From NCBI GenBank assembly GCA_001275005.1, contig JWZX01002949.1, positions 1-64,000 of the forward strand: DNA of 64,000 nt. The letters run 5' to 3'. Numbering within the stretch: the stretch's first letter is position 1; every line of letters begins with the position of its first letter. Positions 19,782 through 28,730 of the stretch are shown here, one piece after another. Under the pieces are notes generated by a model. It had not been told where the DNA came from, ran no database searches, and saw only the letters and a program-made list of their open reading frames with translations. This stretch comes from Chrysochromulina tobinii. Lineage: Eukaryota > Haptophyta > Prymnesiales > Chrysochromulinaceae. Made by a program: the position numbers and the translations under genes.

Positions 19782-20831
19782 TCAAGATATACAACATATC
19801 GATTCCAAAGCGTCGGGTGGCGGCGGTCCCTTCTTCTGGGCAGGCCTTGGGGCGGGTGGATCCTCCGCTGAGATGGCGACTCGCTCACCCTCGCCCTCGC
19901 CCTCAACCTTTTGCTTCGCATCCACCGGAGCGGCGTCGACTGCACCAAGGGAAGCAGTTCCTTTTGAGGCCTCCTCGCCCACGCCGTCGACGTTTACCAG
20001 GTCGGCGGGAACCGCTGACGATGCGGTGCCCTCGTCGTCCGTGGCGCCAGGCTGATGGTGCTCGCGCAAACCGATCGCAACGACCGGCGTCATCTCTGGC
20101 GCTGCAGCTCCTGGCACCTCGATGCCCACGAATCTCAGAGTGGGTTTGAGCCACACGCGTGGTGCCGGCGCCTCCTCCGCCAGCTTCGCCTCGGCCTCGG
20201 CGAGCTCAAGAGCGTGCACTTGCCTCTTCCGGCGCCACTTTGGCATAAGCACGTAGACGAGATACAACAAGCACGCGCCCCATAAGCACGCGAACACCAC
20301 CGCGCATGCGACAGAGATGAGCAACATTACTAACGTAAACTCGGTGCCCTCGGTGACGAGTGGTGCGGCTGGCGGACCCGGAGGAAGAAGCACGGCTACT
20401 GGTCGACCCGCCCACAAATTTGGAGGTGGGCTCAGAGGCGAAGGTGAGGGCGATGGTGGTGGCATATTGGGTGGTCGCAGGGGCGGCAGCCCTGGTGGAG
20501 CAGGCGAACGCGGCGGCTGGGGCGGAAGCGGCGACGGCGGAGGCCGCGAAGGGGGCGGGGGCGAGGGAGAGGGTGGCGGGGGCGAGGGCGACGGAGGTGG
20601 CGGGAATGGCGGCAACGACGGAGGTGGCGGTGATGGCGGTGGCGACGGAGGTGGCGGAAGTGGTGGCGGCGGCCGTGGAGGCAACAAAGGCGATGGCACG
20701 TCGTGACTGAGCCTACGACCTGAGAACGGCGACATGTTCCAGGCGGTTAGTTGAGTTGAGTGAACAGTGATCAATGTGTGAACAGGCAGGGGAGAGGGGC
20801 AGCTGTTAATGTTGTGCGGAGAGTCACCCAA
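19782..20831 (-). CDS. Pro-rich (HRGP-like) single-pass membrane protein with C-terminal CaaX-like CCIS
   Basis: 349 residues. The N-terminal half is dominated by PPPSPPP-type repeats (about residues 45-140), as in algal hydroxyproline-rich wall and surface proteins. One strong helix follows (FTLVMLLISVACAVVFACLW, near residue 170) with a basic stop-transfer (KWRRKRQ). The rest is an acidic, Ala/Glu-rich cytoplasmic tail. The last four residues are CCIS, which fits a CaaX prenylation box and is unusual on a type I membrane protein. No clear signal peptide is seen at the first Met. The start could be the inner MSPFSGRR. A wall-contact or adhesion role is inferred. Confidence 0.6.
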   Translation of the reverse strand: MGDSPHNINSCPSPLPVHTLITVHSTQLTAWNMSPFSGRRLSHDVPSPLLPPRPPPPLPPPPSPPPSPPPPSLPPFPPPPSPSPPPPSPSPPPPSRPPPSPLPPQPPRSPAPPGLPPLRPPNMPPPSPSPSPLSPPPNLWAGRPVAVLLPPGPPAAPLVTEGTEFTLVMLLISVACAVVFACLWGACLLYLVYVLMPKWRRKRQVHALELAEAEAKLAEEAPAPRVWLKPTLRFVGIEVPGAAAPEMTPVVAIGLREHHQPGATDDEGTASSAVPADLVNVDGVGEEASKGTASLGAVDAAPVDAKQKVEGEGEGERVAISAEDPPAPRPAQKKGPPPPDALESICCIS

Positions 20832-20871
20832 ACACTCCTCGAGGCCTCGAGGACCGGACGAAACTAAAAAC

Positions 20872-23190
20872 TCACCTGTGGACCTGGTGTGCCTCTACTA
20901 TTGTATGCTTGGCCTCCGCTTGCTGCTCCCGCAGCGCCTCCTCCTCTACCTCCTTGCGCAACGCCTCGCGCTCCGCCTGGAGGGTTCGGCGTGTCTCGTG
21001 CAAGAGGACGTTCTCAGCTTGCGTCGCCGCGCGCCGCTCAGCGAGCGCCCTCAACTCTAGCTCCAGCTGGGCAATCTCGGCCGCCAGCGGGGCCGCCTCG
21101 TGCAGCCGCGCCGCCAGCTCGAGGCTCGCGCACGCCCAGGAGTAGAGCGGCCCGCATGCAGTCGAAGCCTTATCGACCGCGGCCAAGCCCCCCGCACCTG
21201 CGGGCAGCGCCGCGCGCACCGCAGCGCACACTCCCATTGAGATGCGCGCGGCGTCGAAGCTTTGGACGCGCTTGACAAAGTTCTTTTGCAGCGTGCCCCG
21301 CACGGCCTCCCACGGCGCGGCGATCGTGCTCATCGCCACCGCGGCTCCCGCGAGATCCCGGATGCCACCGGCTCCTCCTGCCACGTTGACGGACTTGCCT
21401 GGGATCGCACCGCCGCTCGCGCCGCTGCTCGCGCCCATTGCTGTCAACGCCACGTGTCGAAGCCGAGCGGTGCCGGCGGACGCGACGGATGCAACCATCG
21501 CGGCCGGTTGCGGACTGAGCGAAGTGGAGAGCGGGAGGCCGCTGCTTGCGCTGCTGCGGTCGCTACCCAATCCGCTCCCAGCCGCGTCACAATTGGTGGC
21601 TGCTCCTGGCCCAGCCGCCACCTGGCCGGTGGCAGAAGAGGCGTCCATGTTGGCGCCACCCAAGCTCGGAGCACAATACCAGGGCCGCACGTGCCCCTGG
21701 CCCTGGCCATGCCCGCCCGAGTCGCTCGCCTCAAGAAGCGCATGGACAGCCTGCAGAGTGGTTATCACCGGTCGCGGAGGCGTGAGGAGATTTCGCAATT
21801 CTTCCAAGTGTCGACGAGGGATCGCCGCCACGTGTGCCGCCGCCTCCTGCACTTTGCGCTCATCCGCCGCCGCCTGCTCGAGCTTCGCGGCCCTCTTGGC
21901 GCCCAGAGACGCCTCCGCGACCACCATGATCGACTCGGCCTCCGCCGCCGCCGTGATGGCCGCTCGCAACTTCGCCGCATGCTCGTCACTCGTGGCCCGG
22001 AACCTCTCGTAGCAGCTGCGCAGCGCGCAGCGCTCTGCCTCGCGATGAGCAGCGGCAACGAGTTGAACCACGAGCTGAGTCACAACAGTGGCAACGAGAT
22101 CTTCGGCGAGAGGGGCGACGAGCTCGTCGTAGCGAGGCGGTGGCGGTGGCGACGGATCGCGAGGCGACGGCGGTCGCGGCGGCCCACTCGAGTGCGCGCG
22201 CAGCCAGGCGAGTATAGCGGGCAGCTTCTGCTGCATCACGGGCGGCGGCGGCCAGGCGAGCTCCGGCGTGCAGCTCACATCGAGCTCCTCGAGCTGCGTG
22301 CACTGACCAAGCTGCGGTGGCAGCGAGCGTAGCGGCGTGTGGTGGAGGGCGAGATGGCGCAGGATCGGCGCGAGTTGACCCACCTCGGCGGCAAGGGTCG
22401 TGAGCCGATTGGCGCTCAGATCGAGCGCCTCGAGCATGCGCAACCCCCACACCGCCGTACTGTGCACGGCCAGAAGGCCGTTGTCCGCGAGGGAGAGGTG
22501 CTGGAGACGCTTGGTCCCTTCAAACGGATCGGTGAGAACGCCCCCAGAGCTCATCGAGAGCCGATTGGATGACAGATCCAGCCGCGTGAGCGCACCGGCG
22601 CCACTGAGGCACCGCGGCATCTGCTGCAGCTTGTTGGCGCGCAGGTCGAGGCTCTGCAGACGAGGCAAGCCACGCGAAAACAGCTCAGCGGAGCACTCGA
22701 CAACGGTGAGCATATTGCGCGCGAGGCTGAGCGTCGTGAGCGCTGGCAAGCAGCAAAGCGCGATCGGAAAGTTCGTCAGCCAATTACGCGAGAGGTCGAG
22801 CTCCAGCAGGCCAGCCATCGGTTTTGTGAGCGATGTGGGCACGGAGCTGAGCTCGTTGCCACTTAGGTCGAGCGCTGTGATGCCTGCGGCGACGTTCGCG
22901 CCGAGTGCAGCGGGGTCTAGAAGATCACGGGTCGCTGCACGGAGCCCACGGTCGCTCAGGTCGACGATGCCGCTCGGCGCGAAGGTCTCGAGATGGCGGT
23001 GTACTCCGGTGAGCTCCTGCAGGATCAGGCTGGCGCTCACCGCCTCCTCTTCCGCGAGCAGGCGCAGTTCCGCATCGACAATGAACTCGGACTCCTCAGC
23101 GGCTGTCAAGAGCTCGGACACTTCGGAGTGTTCAAGCTCCTCGGAACACTCCTCGGTTCCCTCGCGCGTGATCGCCAAGTCGGCGGCCAT
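20872..23190 (-). CDS. leucine-rich-repeat protein with a dynein heavy-chain stalk-like C-terminal region
   Basis: 772 residues from ATG 23190 (MAADLAIT); an in-frame ATG at 23247 is an alternative. Residues about 85-335 hold roughly nine LRRs (ITALDLSGNELSSVP, LLELDLSRNWLTNFP, LEALDLSANRLTTLA). A Pro-rich hinge follows, then coiled coil. From about residue 465 come ELRNLLTPPRPVITTLQAV, WEAVRGTLQKNFVKRVQSFD and VDKASTACGPLYSWACASLE, and a second coiled coil. These match in order the landmarks of the dynein heavy-chain stalk/MT region (L..PP..V...AV, W....L....F...L..FD, V..AS.A...L..W..A). A Gly/Ser-rich insert of about 130 residues sits inside that region. It is probably axonemal or microtubule-linked (inference). 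It is head to head with the TPR gene. Confidence 0.75.
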   Translation of the reverse strand: MAADLAITREGTEECSEELEHSEVSELLTAAEESEFIVDAELRLLAEEEAVSASLILQELTGVHRHLETFAPSGIVDLSDRGLRAATRDLLDPAALGANVAAGITALDLSGNELSSVPTSLTKPMAGLLELDLSRNWLTNFPIALCCLPALTTLSLARNMLTVVECSAELFSRGLPRLQSLDLRANKLQQMPRCLSGAGALTRLDLSSNRLSMSSGGVLTDPFEGTKRLQHLSLADNGLLAVHSTAVWGLRMLEALDLSANRLTTLAAEVGQLAPILRHLALHHTPLRSLPPQLGQCTQLEELDVSCTPELAWPPPPVMQQKLPAILAWLRAHSSGPPRPPSPRDPSPPPPPRYDELVAPLAEDLVATVVTQLVVQLVAAAHREAERCALRSCYERFRATSDEHAAKLRAAITAAAEAESIMVVAEASLGAKRAAKLEQAAADERKVQEAAAHVAAIPRRHLEELRNLLTPPRPVITTLQAVHALLEASDSGGHGQGQGHVRPWYCAPSLGGANMDASSATGQVAAGPGAATNCDAAGSGLGSDRSSASSGLPLSTSLSPQPAAMVASVASAGTARLRHVALTAMGASSGASGGAIPGKSVNVAGGAGGIRDLAGAAVAMSTIAAPWEAVRGTLQKNFVKRVQSFDAARISMGVCAAVRAALPAGAGGLAAVDKASTACGPLYSWACASLELAARLHEAAPLAAEIAQLELELRALAERRAATQAENVLLHETRRTLQAEREALRKEVEEEALREQQAEAKHTIVEAHQVHR

Positions 23191-23341
23191 TGGGTCTCGC
23201 AAGTGACGCCTGCGAGCGCGCGGCGCGACCGGGTTTCGTGTGCACAAGGATTTTGAGATGGTCTTGCGAGAGATATTGTGTTGTTTGTGTTATGTGTGAA
23301 TCGTGTTTCACCTCATGTGTTTCCACAGCGGAGGCAACCAA

Positions 23342-24160
23342 ATGCTTGACTCGCCAACAACGAGCATGTCTCCGACCACCGCCGAAGCCGGTGACTCGCC
23401 TTCGTCATCCCCGACGCCGAGTGCTCGGCCATCGGCGGCTTCTCACGCATCGCGGCGGCTGAGCCGCTCCGCCAACCGGCTGACACCGTCCCAGCAGGCG
23501 ACCTGCGCACGGCTGCTGGCCGAAAAGGGTGACAGGCCGGGTGCGATCGCGTTGCTGCGCGAGGCCGTCGAGGCGCAGCGCTCAACCTCCGGCGAACGCC
23601 ATCCGGATGTCGCTAGAGCGATGAACAACCTTGGCTGGATGCTCAAGGCAACCGGCGGTGACCCGGTGGAGTGCCTTACGGTGCTGCGCGCGGCACTGCA
23701 GATGCAACGCGAGCTGATCGGGATCGAGCACCCGGATACACTCACTTCTATGAACAAGCTCGCCCTGATCCTGCAGGACCAGGGAAATGCGAGCGAAGCG
23801 GCAGAGCTTTGCAGCGAGGCGCTCGTGGCGCGCCGCGCAGTGCTTGGCAACCGCCACCAGGGCACGCTGCTCTCCATGTGTAGCCTCGGCTCGCTGTACC
23901 TCGAGATTGGTCACGTGATGCCGGCACTCGCCCTCTTCAAGGAGGCGGTCGATGGCGCGCACGAGACGCTCGGCGATGAGCACCCTTACACGCGCAGCTT
24001 CACGCAGCACCTCGCCATGGCTGTGCGAGCTGCGGAAAGGGCACAGGCAGAGGGCCGCGCGGCGGCGCGCAGCGCCACGGCGACGACGCTGGGCAGCCCG
24101 AACCGTGTGCCCGAGCAGAGGAGGTCAGAGAATTTCTCGCAGGCTGTGAGCGTAGAGTGA
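23342..24160 (+). CDS. TPR protein, kinesin-light-chain-like repeats
   Basis: 272 residues from ATG 23342 (MLDSPTTSM); an in-frame upstream ATG at 23303 exists. After a Ser/Pro-rich leader there are four or so 42-residue TPRs of the kinesin-light-chain type, with HPDVARAMNNLGWMLK, HPDTLTSMNKLALILQDQG and HQGTLLSMCSLGSLYLEIG. These fold as a superhelical protein-binding surface. The tail is Ala/Arg-rich. The partner is unknown. It starts only about 150 bp from the divergent LRR gene, suggesting a shared promoter. Confidence 0.75.
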   Translation: MLDSPTTSMSPTTAEAGDSPSSSPTPSARPSAASHASRRLSRSANRLTPSQQATCARLLAEKGDRPGAIALLREAVEAQRSTSGERHPDVARAMNNLGWMLKATGGDPVECLTVLRAALQMQRELIGIEHPDTLTSMNKLALILQDQGNASEAAELCSEALVARRAVLGNRHQGTLLSMCSLGSLYLEIGHVMPALALFKEAVDGAHETLGDEHPYTRSFTQHLAMAVRAAERAQAEGRAAARSATATTLGSPNRVPEQRRSENFSQAVSVE

Positions 24161-24783
24161 ACGCACAACTGCCGCGCCGCCTAAAAGTCGAGATCGGAGA
24201 GAGCCCGCGAGCCCGCGCGCCATAGCCGTTTCGAGGCGACGGCCGGGCCTCAGACCTGTCGTGTATTAGTGTGTGAATAAGAGCTCCCCGTCCTGCGTCC
24301 AACGCGCATAGGCGCCGCGCGCGTGGGACCGGCAGCCCGGGCTCGCCGCGACCCGTCCGCCCGCGCGCGGGGCGAGCACGTGGGCGAGCTCACCCTCACG
24401 GACCGGGGGCGGGGCGCGCCGGGACCGCGGGAGCCGCGGACGCTCGTATCTGTGCCTTGAATAGCAGTTAGCACGCAGGATCGGCCCCACCCCGGGGCCC
24501 CTCTATTGATCACGGCCCTACACGGTCCGTCGTCAAGATCCCCGACGTATCTAGACGTGTCCGGACGCGAGGAGTTCCCCTGTTCCGCGTTCGCTCGACG
24601 CCCCCGGGCACACGCACCTACACACTCGCAGCGCGTCGCTCTAAACCGGGGTGCGTCTTCTTCGCCTGGTGCTCCGCACGCGTGCTTGGTCGCTCGGGGT
24701 CGCTGCAGCACGTGCAACCCGGCGAGTCACAGCCCTGATTCATATATTCATATTCGCGGCTCGGCCAGTGGGATTCGTGGGAG
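24161..24783. other. intergenic, convergent 3' ends
   Basis: GC-rich around 24320-24450 and 24560-24640. Several open frames but none with recognisable protein character. Confidence 0.5.
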
Positions 24784-25671
24784 TCAGGGCAGCATCGGGC
24801 GCGGCGGCGCGCCGTGCGGCACTGGCATTGCGCCCTCCACCGCCGCCAGGGCGGCCGCCACCTCCTCCTCGGCGTTACCCGTGTTCCCGAGGATGCCCGC
24901 GGTCTCGAGATTCAGCTGGCACACGCCGCGCATGAAGGCTGCCTTGAGGGAGCGCCCCTGCTGCTCCTTGGCCACCCACGCTGCCTGCGTCTCCTCGCGC
25001 GCGAGCCGCACCTCCGTGCGAAGCGCCTCGAGCTGCGGCTGGTAGTGCGCCTGCAGCGCGCCGCGCAGCTCGAGCACGGAGCGCTCCCAGAACTGGTCGA
25101 TGCGCATGTGACGCAGCTTGCGCGCCGAGCTGCGCCAGCGGCCAACACACATGCGCAGCAGAGCGCGCGCGTAGTGCCGCGGCGCGAGCCGCTCGCAGTG
25201 CGCCTCGCGCTTGATCGCTGCGAGCGAGCGCTGCCACTCGGCTAGGACTGTGTGCGCAGCGAGGCGCGCGGCGCCGTCGTCGCGCGTTGTGGCGAGCGCG
25301 TCGGCGAGCCGATGCTGGACGCGCCTTGCCTTTTCAAGCCGCGCCTCCACCTCCTCGCGCGCCGCCGCCTCGTCCATCAGCATGGCCTCGAGACGTTGCT
25401 GCTCTTCGGCCGCTATCGCGTTCTGCTGAGCCTGACGCATCTGCGCGCGCTGCGCGAGCGTACTCTTGGCGGCGAGCATGCGGCTCGAGATGCGTCGAGC
25501 GAGCTCTGCTGCCATTGCCTCGACAGTGCCGACGAGCGCCTGGCAATCCGCGTCGTCCATCTCGTCAGCAAGCCCCGAGGCGCTCGCCAGCGAGGCCCAA
25601 TCGCCGTCTTCCTGGAGGAGCTCCATCGAGAGCGACTCGCTGAGCGGCGGCGGCGCCGCCATCGAGAACAT
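24784..25671 (-). CDS. POC5: POC5 centriolar protein homologue
   Basis: 295 residues in a single exon. The body is a long helix with a centrin-binding Sfi1-like segment (ALLRMCVGRWRSSARKL and the following WERSVLELRGAL). Near the C-terminus the sequence LKAAFMRGVCQLNLETAGIL matches the signature of POC5, a centrin-binding protein of the distal centriole/basal body needed for elongation. It is shorter than the human protein (about 575 residues) because the N-terminal part is reduced. The start could be MFSM or the inner MAAPPPL three codons later. It is divergent from the coiled-coil/RGG gene, with about 160 bp between. Confidence 0.85.
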   Translation of the reverse strand: MFSMAAPPPLSESLSMELLQEDGDWASLASASGLADEMDDADCQALVGTVEAMAAELARRISSRMLAAKSTLAQRAQMRQAQQNAIAAEEQQRLEAMLMDEAAAREEVEARLEKARRVQHRLADALATTRDDGAARLAAHTVLAEWQRSLAAIKREAHCERLAPRHYARALLRMCVGRWRSSARKLRHMRIDQFWERSVLELRGALQAHYQPQLEALRTEVRLAREETQAAWVAKEQQGRSLKAAFMRGVCQLNLETAGILGNTGNAEEEVAAALAAVEGAMPVPHGAPPRPMLP

Positions 25672-25831
25672 CGCCAGTGCGAGTTTACCCTATCGGTTTA
25701 CCGCGAAAACTTCGCGTCGACATGAACCGATGTTTTTCCGTACGCCGCCGCAGAGAAGAGAAAGGGGCAAGGGCCCCCGACCGAAAAGCGCTCTCGTGAA
25801 ACTTTATGTTTTTAGTGAAGGCGTGGCCACA

Positions 25832-26727
25832 ATGAAGCGCACGCTGCAGCTGAAGATGGTGGACGCGCGGAAGCACAGCGAGGCCAAGCTTGCCCGCATG
25901 GCCGATATCGTGCGGGAGCGCGTGCGTCGTGAGCGGCGCGAGGCGGCCGAGGCGGAGAAGAAGGCGGCGGAAGAGGAGAAGCGTGCCAAGGCCATGCCGC
26001 ACGTCAATGGGATCGCCAAGGCCGACGAGTCCGGGCCACCGTTGGTTGTGAAGACCGAGTCCGGGCTGGTCGTGAAGACCGAGTCCGCAGGCTCCTCGGG
26101 CGCGCCGGCCACGCCGGCGCCGCCCAAGGAGCCCGAGCCGAAGAAGGTCGAGCCGCCGAGCGACGAGGCCATTGCGGAGATGCAGGAGGAGCTCGAGACG
26201 CTGCAGCACAAGAAGCACCTGCTCTTCGTGAAGCTCAAAGGTATGCTCAAGGAGGAGGAGGAGCAGAAGGCCGCCGCCGCCGCCGCCGAGGCCGAGCGTC
26301 GCGAACGCGAGCAGCAGCGCGTCGAGGAGCAGGAGCGCGAACGCGAGCAGCAGCGCCTCGAGGAGGAGGAGCGAAGATACCTGGGCAGCGGCGCCGGCCC
26401 GAGGCCGGCACGTAGCAGCTCGTGCAGCAGTCTGCAGAGCAGCAGTATTGGCCGGCGCGACTCGTTCGACATGCGCGAGCTACCCCAGGATCCGCGCGAC
26501 GTCGGCCCGGGTTCCAGCGGTGGTGGCTCGTGCTCGTCGTCCATGTGGCCCCCACGGCTGGGCGGGGGCTTCGGCGGCGGCGGGCCGGGCGGCGGTGGCG
26601 GCCGCCCGCCTGAGAGGATGCCCAGCGGCAGCTGCACCAGCAGCTACCACGCCCCACCCCTAGGCCACCAGCTCAGCTCCAACGGCTATCGCGCGCCTCT
26701 GAGCGCTCCGTTTGAGCCTCGCGTCGG

Positions 26728-26762
<35 letters not shown>

Positions 26763-27325
26763 ACCCGCGCGACCTACGCGACGCGCCGCGCGACCTGCGC
26801 GGCGATCCGCGCAGCGATCCACGCGATGCAACGCGAGATCCACGTGGCGACCCGCGTGGTGGCGCAGGCTACTCATGCTGGGGCGCGCGTCCCTCATCAT
26901 GCTCCTCGTCGTGCATGGGTGGCTCCTCGTATGGATCGGCCAGCGGGTATGGCGTCGGCGGCGGCGCTATGTGGGGCGTCGACAACGGCGGCCCCGGCGG
27001 CGGTGGCGGCGACCCGCGTGGCGACGACCCGCGGCGCGGAGGGATCTTGACGAATCTTGACGACCCGCGGCGCGGAGGGCCGCCACCGCCGCTGCCACCG
27101 TACAAGAGCTGCGGCAGCCTAGGACCCCCGCCCGCTGACGGCGGGTACAAGGGCGCCGGCCCCCCCATGGCGCAACGATATCCGCCCGGCCCGCGCAGGG
27201 AAGAGGGCCCCGGCGGGCGCGGCATGCCCCCTTCTGGGCGCGGAGGGCCGCCGCCGATGGGTGGCTACGGGCAGGGCAGTGGTGGTTACGACCCGCAGGG
27301 CTTTCGCGGGAACGGCTGGCGCTAA
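25832..27325 (+). CDS. coiled-coil protein with Gly/Arg/Pro-rich (RGG-like) C-terminus, unidentified
   Basis: 497 residues from ATG 25832 (MKRTLQLKMVD); the frame is open upstream to 25466 but overlaps POC5. The N-terminal 190 residues are highly charged helix, including QHKKHLLFVKLKGMLKEEEE followed by an Ala/Glu/Arg coiled coil. The rest is low complexity: Ser-rich, Gly-rich and many DPRGDPR, DPRRGG and GRGG elements like those of RNA-binding disordered regions. The LQHKKHLLFVKLK helix is the only motif that looks conserved. A nuclear RNA-processing role is a guess. Confidence 0.6.
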
Positions 27326-27776
27326 CCGCGCTGGCCGTGCTGTGCCGTGCAAGTTAACGCCGCGGGCCATGGCAGGGATATGACAGAGCGGTTGAGCATG
27401 AACTGTCCGATGTCATGTAGTGCTGCAACGCGGCAATCGCAATCTCGTTTCTCGATGGTCGATGTGCCAGTGGGACCCGGCGCCGCGCGGAATACAGGGT
27501 ACCCTACACTGCACCATGTGCGTAACATTCGGTCTAGAGACCCTCTCATAATGCCGATGCATTTGTTATATTGTTCGTAACGGCTACGTGCTCGTACTGT
27601 AGCATGACGTTTTATATACGACGTATTGACTTGGTATTGAGGTATCGCATCTTACATGACTCCGTGACTGACGTATTGACGTATCGCATCTCGTAACATG
27701 ACGTGATTCTTGTACTGTGGACCGACTCCGCGCCTTCCGGCGTTACTGAGCGCCCCCCCGGCGGTCCGCCTCCCGG
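27326..27776. other. intergenic, convergent 3' ends, AT-richer
   Basis: Contains direct repeats near 27616-27700 (tgacgtattgac and gtatcgcatct each twice). No gene seen. Confidence 0.5.
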
Positions 27777-28730
27777 TCACGATCTTGGTATTGAGCGTGC
27801 CAACAGGCCGCCCAGGTCCGAGACCAACTCTGCCACAAGCCCTGCTGTCTCGCTCGGTAGCGATACCGCCTGCGTCTCGCCCACCGACTCGGCCACCGAG
27901 AGCTTCTCATGGAGCTTCTGCTCAGCAAGCGCGGCTCGCACTTGACGATGCAAGGCCTCGAGCGCTTCGTGTAGCTGCGCCAGGTTGCTCGGGCTGCGTG
28001 CTGTGCGCGTCAAAACGGGCCTGGGACATGAGGCACTCCACTCTCGTGCCCCACGTGCAGCACTCTCGTCTGGATCCACGCCTCGAGAATCCCACGTGCA
28101 GCGTTTAGCACGACGCCCATCAGAGGGACGGTCGTTCGCCTCGGCAGCTTCTGCAGGTTGCTCAGCCAGCGGTGTCTCCATCGCGGGGCTCGCCGCTGCG
28201 GTCGTGCCGAGCAGCTCCTCAAGTAGCTCCGTCGCCGGCTCAAATGAAGGAGAAAGCTGCTGGCAGCGGCGAAGTGCGCTGATGGCCTCTGTCTCACGGT
28301 CGAGTAGCTGCAGCGCGAGCGCGCTGTTGAACTCGGCGTGCGCTTCCAAGCCAGGCGGCCACTCTTTCAATCTGAGCGCCGAGCGGTAGTGGGCCAGCGC
28401 CTCCTCTGGGTGGTCCTCGAGGGTGCTCCACACCGATGCGATGTTCATGTGAGCTTCGGCAAGATTAGGCATGAGAGCGAGCGCAGCTTCATAGTATTTG
28501 AGAGCTTCGCGTGGCCGATCCAACGAACGCGCCGTCAAACCCAGGTAGAAGAGTGGTTCGTGGCGAAATGGATGCTCTCTGGCCGCCTCACGATATTTCG
28601 AGTGTGCTTCCTCGAATGCCTCAGCCTTTCGCAATGCATCGGCCACGCTCAAACTGGCGGCGAGCGCTTCGCTCTGATCAGGACGAGCTGCCGCGCTCGA
28701 GAAGAGCAGGACGCACAAGAGGCCCGGCAT
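27777..28730 (-). CDS. secreted or ER-lumenal TPR protein
   Basis: 317 residues from ATG 28730: MPGLLCVLLFSSAAARPDQ reads as a signal peptide with an AAA-type cleavage site. Four to five TPRs follow (PFRHEPLFYLGLTARSLDR, ALKYYEAALALMPNLAEAH, EEALAHYRSALRLKEWP). The region after residue 195 is Glu/Ala-rich, then irregular and Arg-rich, then helical again (LHEALEALHRQVRAALAEQK). The irregular stretch contains a short duplication (GCTGCACGTGGG at two points 42 bp apart on the minus strand), so a small in-frame intron or insertion there is possible. A (GAGC)n microsatellite lies just upstream of the start. Confidence 0.65.
   Translation of the reverse strand: MPGLLCVLLFSSAAARPDQSEALAASLSVADALRKAEAFEEAHSKYREAAREHPFRHEPLFYLGLTARSLDRPREALKYYEAALALMPNLAEAHMNIASVWSTLEDHPEEALAHYRSALRLKEWPPGLEAHAEFNSALALQLLDRETEAISALRRCQQLSPSFEPATELLEELLGTTAAASPAMETPLAEQPAEAAEANDRPSDGRRAKRCTWDSRGVDPDESAARGAREWSASCPRPVLTRTARSPSNLAQLHEALEALHRQVRAALAEQKLHEKLSVAESVGETQAVSLPSETAGLVAELVSDLGGLLARSIPRS

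Noticed and set aside
28050-28110. Introner in the secreted TPR gene (GCTGCACGTGGG twice)
   Set aside because: The two copies are only 42 bp apart, no GT/AG pair fits the frame and there is no TGATGACC body; left as a short duplication.
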